Below, piece by piece: positions 7,674 to 9,922 of a stretch of 9,922 nucleotides of DNA. This DNA comes from Palsa-506 sp050013415. GTDB taxonomy: Bacteria > Actinomycetota > Actinomycetes > Streptosporangiales > Streptosporangiaceae. A program made the translations under genes and the position numbers. Below the pieces are notes generated by a model. The model searched no databases and had not been told where the DNA came from. It worked only from the letters and a program-made list of their open reading frames with translations. Within the stretch, counting starts at the first letter, position 1. The number at the start of each line of letters is the position of its first letter. The DNA lies in contig JBEKFH010000159.1 of assembly GCA_050013415.1 (NCBI GenBank), positions 1-9,922 on the forward strand, read 5' to 3'.

Positions 7674-8108
7674 CCAGCGGCCGTGGCCCTGTACCTGCTC
7701 GTTGAGCCGGGCCAGGTAAGCGTTGTAAGCAGCGAGCTCCGGGTCCGGCTGCCGGTCGTCATCATCGTCGGCGCTGACCCGCGAGTCCGCCCTGCGCGCC
7801 AGAGCGGCCCACCGCTCCGGGCTGATCCCCGCGGGCGGCAGCTCGATTTCCGCGGCCTCGTCGTCCGCCGCCGGCGGCCTGAGCTCATCGATGATCGTCT
7901 TCACCCAGAACACCACAGCGAACACCGCGAACACCGGCCACTCGAACGTGTACGCCCAGCTCAGCGCGTTGCCGGATTCGGCCCGGTGGAACTGCCAGTC
8001 GCCCAGCCACAGCATCCCGATCGTGGCGAAAACCACGAAGACATGCCAGCCGAGCCATTTGGGGGTGAACAGGAAAAGCCACCGCGGTGCCGGCCGGGTG
8101 CTGGACAT
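7659..8108 (-). CDS. Small two-TM membrane protein, actinobacterial, unknown function
   Basis: I cannot assign a function. The 149-residue protein begins with FTPKWLG, followed by a hydrophobic segment (about 19-37) and the pattern LGDWQFHRAESGNALSWAY. A second segment lies at about 55-73 (FEWPVFAVFAVVFWVKTII). A soluble tail of about 75 residues follows, with a strongly acidic run (five Asp, 114-118) and a YNAYLARLNEQ segment likely to be helical. W-Q-x-x-R after the first helix and EWP at the second helix recall the mycobacterial LprD type, which from memory also neighbours a DUF3817 gene (Rv1343c-Rv1342c). SURF1 has a similar first helix but is much longer. The ATG at 8108 has only a weak ribosome binding site. 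The gene starts 34 nt after the GNAT gene and ends 44 nt before the DUF3817 gene. Confidence 0.8.
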   Translation of the reverse strand: MSSTRPAPRWLFLFTPKWLGWHVFVVFATIGMLWLGDWQFHRAESGNALSWAYTFEWPVFAVFAVVFWVKTIIDELRPPAADDEAAEIELPPAGISPERWAALARRADSRVSADDDDDRQPDPELAAYNAYLARLNEQVQGHGRWHGLR

Positions 8109-8142
8109 GCATCAGAGCCTAGCGCCGGGTCAGCGGGGTGTG

Positions 8143-8751
8143 TCAGCCTGGCCGCATCAGCCGCCAGACCACGTCGGCCACGTCACCATGGGCGGCCGTG
8201 TCACCATGGGCGGCCGTCCCGGCCGGGGGTTGCGGCCGGCGGCCGATCTCGGTGAACCCCAGGCTGCGCGGAATCCGGCCGCTCACGACGTTCCGCTCGT
8301 CGTGCACGATCTCCACCCGGTCAATGCCGGGCAGCGTGAAGGCCTCGGCCGCCAGCGCCGCAGCCGCGGCGGTGGCCAGGCCGCGGCGGGTATGCCCACT
8401 GTGCACCCAGTACCCGATCTCCAGGCCGCCCGGCCCGATCCTGGCCATCAGGCCGCAGCTGCCCGCCACTTCGCCGCCTACCTCGCCCGCCACCTCGGCG
8501 GCCACTTCCGCGGCAGAGTCGCCGGCCACGGTGATCGCGTAGTTGAAGGCGGTTCCGGATTCCCAGTCCTGCGCGCTCTGCCGCACGAAGCCGGCCGCGT
8601 CCGCCGGGCTGTAGTCCACCGCCCACGCCATCCACGGCAGCAGGTGATCCTGCGACTGCATCACCGCCCGGTACACCGCCTCCTCGTCTCCGGCCCGCCA
8701 CCGGCGCAGCGTCACCGGCCCGCGGGTGAGGATCTCGCGCGGCTGCAGCAT
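8143..8751 (-). CDS. GNAT family N-acetyltransferase (RimJ/RimL-like)
   Basis: This is a predicted acetyl-CoA-dependent N-acetyltransferase of the RimJ/RimL type (Acetyltransf_3 fold), 202 residues. It begins with the usual TRGPVTLRRWRAGDEEAV strand-helix start. It then has GLEIGYWVHSGHTRRGLATAAAAAL (109-133), where RRGLAT forms the CoA pyrophosphate loop, then VEIVHDERNVVSGRIPRSLGF (146-166), the conserved C-terminal half. Two low-complexity stretches interrupt it. One is four 4-residue repeats (AxEVA/G, about 81-96) placed between strands; the other is a perfect 6-residue duplication, TAAHGD (179-190), near the C-terminus. The ATG at 8751 follows directly after a GGGGG run, so the ribosome binding site is poor, and a GTG further in at codon 13 is an alternative. 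The substrate is unknown. It is divergent from the adenylate kinase gene, 88 nt away. Confidence 0.88.
   Translation of the reverse strand: MLQPREILTRGPVTLRRWRAGDEEAVYRAVMQSQDHLLPWMAWAVDYSPADAAGFVRQSAQDWESGTAFNYAITVAGDSAAEVAAEVAGEVGGEVAGSCGLMARIGPGGLEIGYWVHSGHTRRGLATAAAAALAAEAFTLPGIDRVEIVHDERNVVSGRIPRSLGFTEIGRRPQPPAGTAAHGDTAAHGDVADVVWRLMRPG
8182..8217. repeat. Perfect 18-bp tandem duplication inside the GNAT gene
   Basis: GTCACCATGGGCGGCCGT occurs at 8182-8199 and 8200-8217. It adds six in-frame residues (a second TAAHGD-type unit) near the C-terminus. Confidence 0.95.
8464..8511. repeat. Four degenerate 12-bp tandem units inside the GNAT gene
   Basis: Units starting at 8464, 8476, 8488 and 8500 follow the pattern SSCYACYTCSSC and encode the Ala-Glu-Val-Ala-like repeats. 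They keep the reading frame. Confidence 0.85.
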
Positions 8752-8839
8752 CCCCCGATCATGCCAGCAGCGGCAGGGGAAGACACGCGGGCCGGGCCCT
8801 TGCCATGACGAGCCCGCCGTCGCGTGCCAGGGTGGCGGC

Positions 8840-9550
8840 ATGCGCAAATACGTCATCATGGGAGTGCAGGGCAGCGGCAAGGGAACTCAGGCCATCATGC
8901 TGGCCGAGGACCTTGACCTAGTGCACATCAGCGTCGGCGACATCCTCCGCTGGAACGTGCAGAACCACACCAAGCTCGGCGCGCAGGTCAGGCGGACCAT
9001 GGCGGCCGGCGAGCTGGTCGGCGACGACCTGGTGGAGGGAGTCGTGGAGGGACGGCTGACCGGCCACGACTGGAACTTCGGGTTCATCATCGACGGCTTC
9101 CCGCGCAACGAGCGGCAGGCGGAGTTCTTCCTGGAGAGCTACGACATCGACGGGGTCATCCACCTGGACCTGCCTGACAGCGAGGTTCGCCGCCGGGTGC
9201 TCGCGCGGCGGGTCTGCACGGGCTGCGGGCTGGACTACAACCTGCTCGCTAGCAGCCCCCGGGTGGCCGGCCAGTGCGACGTCTGCGGCAGCGAGCTGGC
9301 CAGCAGGGAGGACGACACCGAGGAGGCACTGGCCGTCCGGCTGCGCGACTACCACCAGAAGACCAATCCGGTGCTCGACATCTTCCGCCGCAAGGAATAC
9401 GTCGTGACGGTCGACGCGCGCCCGGACAAGGAAACCGTGCAGCAGGCGATCCGCGCGGAACTGGGACTCCCGCCGCGCGAGCTGCCCGGCACGGACCCGG
9501 CGCCCGCCCGGCCAGCCGCGCCGGCCGGCGGCGGCCAGCCAGGCGGCTGA
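8840..9550 (+). CDS. adk: Adenylate kinase family protein with a four-cysteine (zinc) lid
   Basis: This predicted nucleoside monophosphate kinase (ATP + AMP to 2 ADP) has 236 residues. Motifs: P-loop GVQGSGKGT (8-16), SVGDILR (31-37), the NMP-binding part, DGFPRN (85-90), the LID from 122 to 161, and DDTEEALAVRLRDY (158-171). The LID has Cys126-x2-Cys129 and Cys146-x2-Cys149, a complete zinc site. GVQGSGKG replaces the usual GPPGAGKG of the main bacterial Adk. From about residue 211 a Pro/Ala/Gly-rich tail extends past the normal end. The ATG at 8840 is where the family begins, with AGGGTGG just upstream. The gene is not beside secY or map, where the housekeeping adk of actinobacteria normally sits, so it is probably a second copy; that is inference. 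A glycerate kinase gene follows 4 nt later. Confidence 0.9.
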   Translation: MRKYVIMGVQGSGKGTQAIMLAEDLDLVHISVGDILRWNVQNHTKLGAQVRRTMAAGELVGDDLVEGVVEGRLTGHDWNFGFIIDGFPRNERQAEFFLESYDIDGVIHLDLPDSEVRRRVLARRVCTGCGLDYNLLASSPRVAGQCDVCGSELASREDDTEEALAVRLRDYHQKTNPVLDIFRRKEYVVTVDARPDKETVQQAIRAELGLPPRELPGTDPAPARPAAPAGGGQPGG

Positions 9551-9554
9551 GGCG

Positions 9555-9922
9555 GTGCGGATCGTGATCGCGCCCGACTCGTTCAAGGGCAGCATCGGCG
9601 CGGAAGCGGCCGCCCGGGCCCTGGCCGAGGGCTGGCACGGCGCCCGCCGCGGCGACGAGATCACCTGCCTGCCGCTGGCCGACGGCGGCGAGGGCACGCT
9701 GGAGGTGCTCGCCGCCGGCGCGGCGGGGGCGCGCTGGCACCAGGCCACGGTCCGCGGGCCGGGCGCGGGCGCCGTCGGCAGCTGCTGGCTGGAGCTTCCC
9801 GGCCGGACCGGGGTGGTCGAGCTCGCCCGCGCGAGCGGGCTGCCGCTGCTCGCGCAGCCGGATCCGCTGGGCGCGCACACCACCGGGACCGGCCAGCTGA
9901 TCGGCCGCGCGCTGGACGCGGG
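9555..9922 (+). CDS. Glycerate kinase, N-terminal part (runs off the window)
   Basis: This is a predicted GarK/GlxK-type glycerate kinase (PF02595), which phosphorylates glycerate with ATP; the E. coli members of this type make 2-phosphoglycerate. The 122 visible residues begin with RIVIAPDSFKGS (2-13) and carry PLADGGEGT (40-48), both family signatures, then VVELARASGLPLL and GAHTTGTGQLIG. Full-length members are about 370-390 residues, so about two thirds lie outside. The GTG at 9555 gives the conserved N-terminus; the only nearby Shine-Dalgarno is GAGG overlapping the adk stop, so translation is probably coupled to adk. A GTG at 9564 is a less likely start. Confidence 0.93.
   Translation, partial: MRIVIAPDSFKGSIGAEAAARALAEGWHGARRGDEITCLPLADGGEGTLEVLAAGAAGARWHQATVRGPGAGAVGSCWLELPGRTGVVELARASGLPLLAQPDPLGAHTTGTGQLIGRALDA

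Noticed and set aside
7235..7888. Long N-terminal extension of the RsmC-like methyltransferase
   Set aside because: It is the DUF3817 and two-TM protein region read in another phase, with no conserved sequence before the HYF block.
8918..9883. 321-residue minus-strand frame opposite adk and the glycerate kinase gene
   Set aside because: It is antisense to two genes with clear motifs; its composition is typical of a shadow frame.

Overview
This is a very GC-rich window with almost every third codon position G or C, frequent GTG starts and 4-nt GTGA gene overlaps. It comes from the chromosome of an actinomycete: it carries the actinobacteria-specific RNA polymerase-binding protein RbpA, a Ppm1-type polyprenol-phosphate-mannose synthase and a DUF3817 membrane protein. 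I cannot name the genus. No phage, transposase, integrase, tRNA, rRNA or CRISPR array was seen.

Layout. (1) 1-907, + strand: the 3' part of kamE (beta subunit of the B12/PLP-dependent lysine 5,6-aminomutase), translationally overlapped by kal (3-aminobutyryl-CoA ammonia-lyase). These are an early and a late step of lysine degradation to acyl-CoA and acetate; the rest of that operon must lie upstream. (2) 971-1015: a strong two-tier hairpin separating kal from the convergent acsA. (3) 1048-3153, - strand: acsA, an AMP-forming acetyl-CoA synthetase that could reactivate acetate. (4) 3154-3921: a 768-nt gene-free stretch with a TTGACA-type promoter candidate and a cluster of degenerate direct repeats. 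(5) 3922-4701, + strand: ppm1-like mannosyltransferase, with an in-frame repeat and a strong hairpin near its 5' end. (6) 4750-8751, - strand: seven genes in a row, read in the order GNAT acetyltransferase, two-TM protein, DUF3817 protein, RsmC/YbxB-like methyltransferase, SpoU/TrmH methyltransferase, glycerophosphodiester phosphodiesterase, rbpA. rbpA has its own promoter matching the sigma-R (thiol-stress) consensus exactly. (7) 8840-9922, + strand: an adenylate kinase paralogue with a four-cysteine lid, then the 5' part of a glycerate kinase that runs off the window.

Most of this is ordinary actinobacterial housekeeping and metabolism. I found no undescribed multi-gene system. The points most worth a second look are the lysine-fermentation pair in an actinomycete, the repeats in the 3154-3921 gap, the sigma-R promoter of rbpA, the hairpin inside the start of ppm1, and a recurring habit of short tandem duplications, several of them at gene 3' ends.
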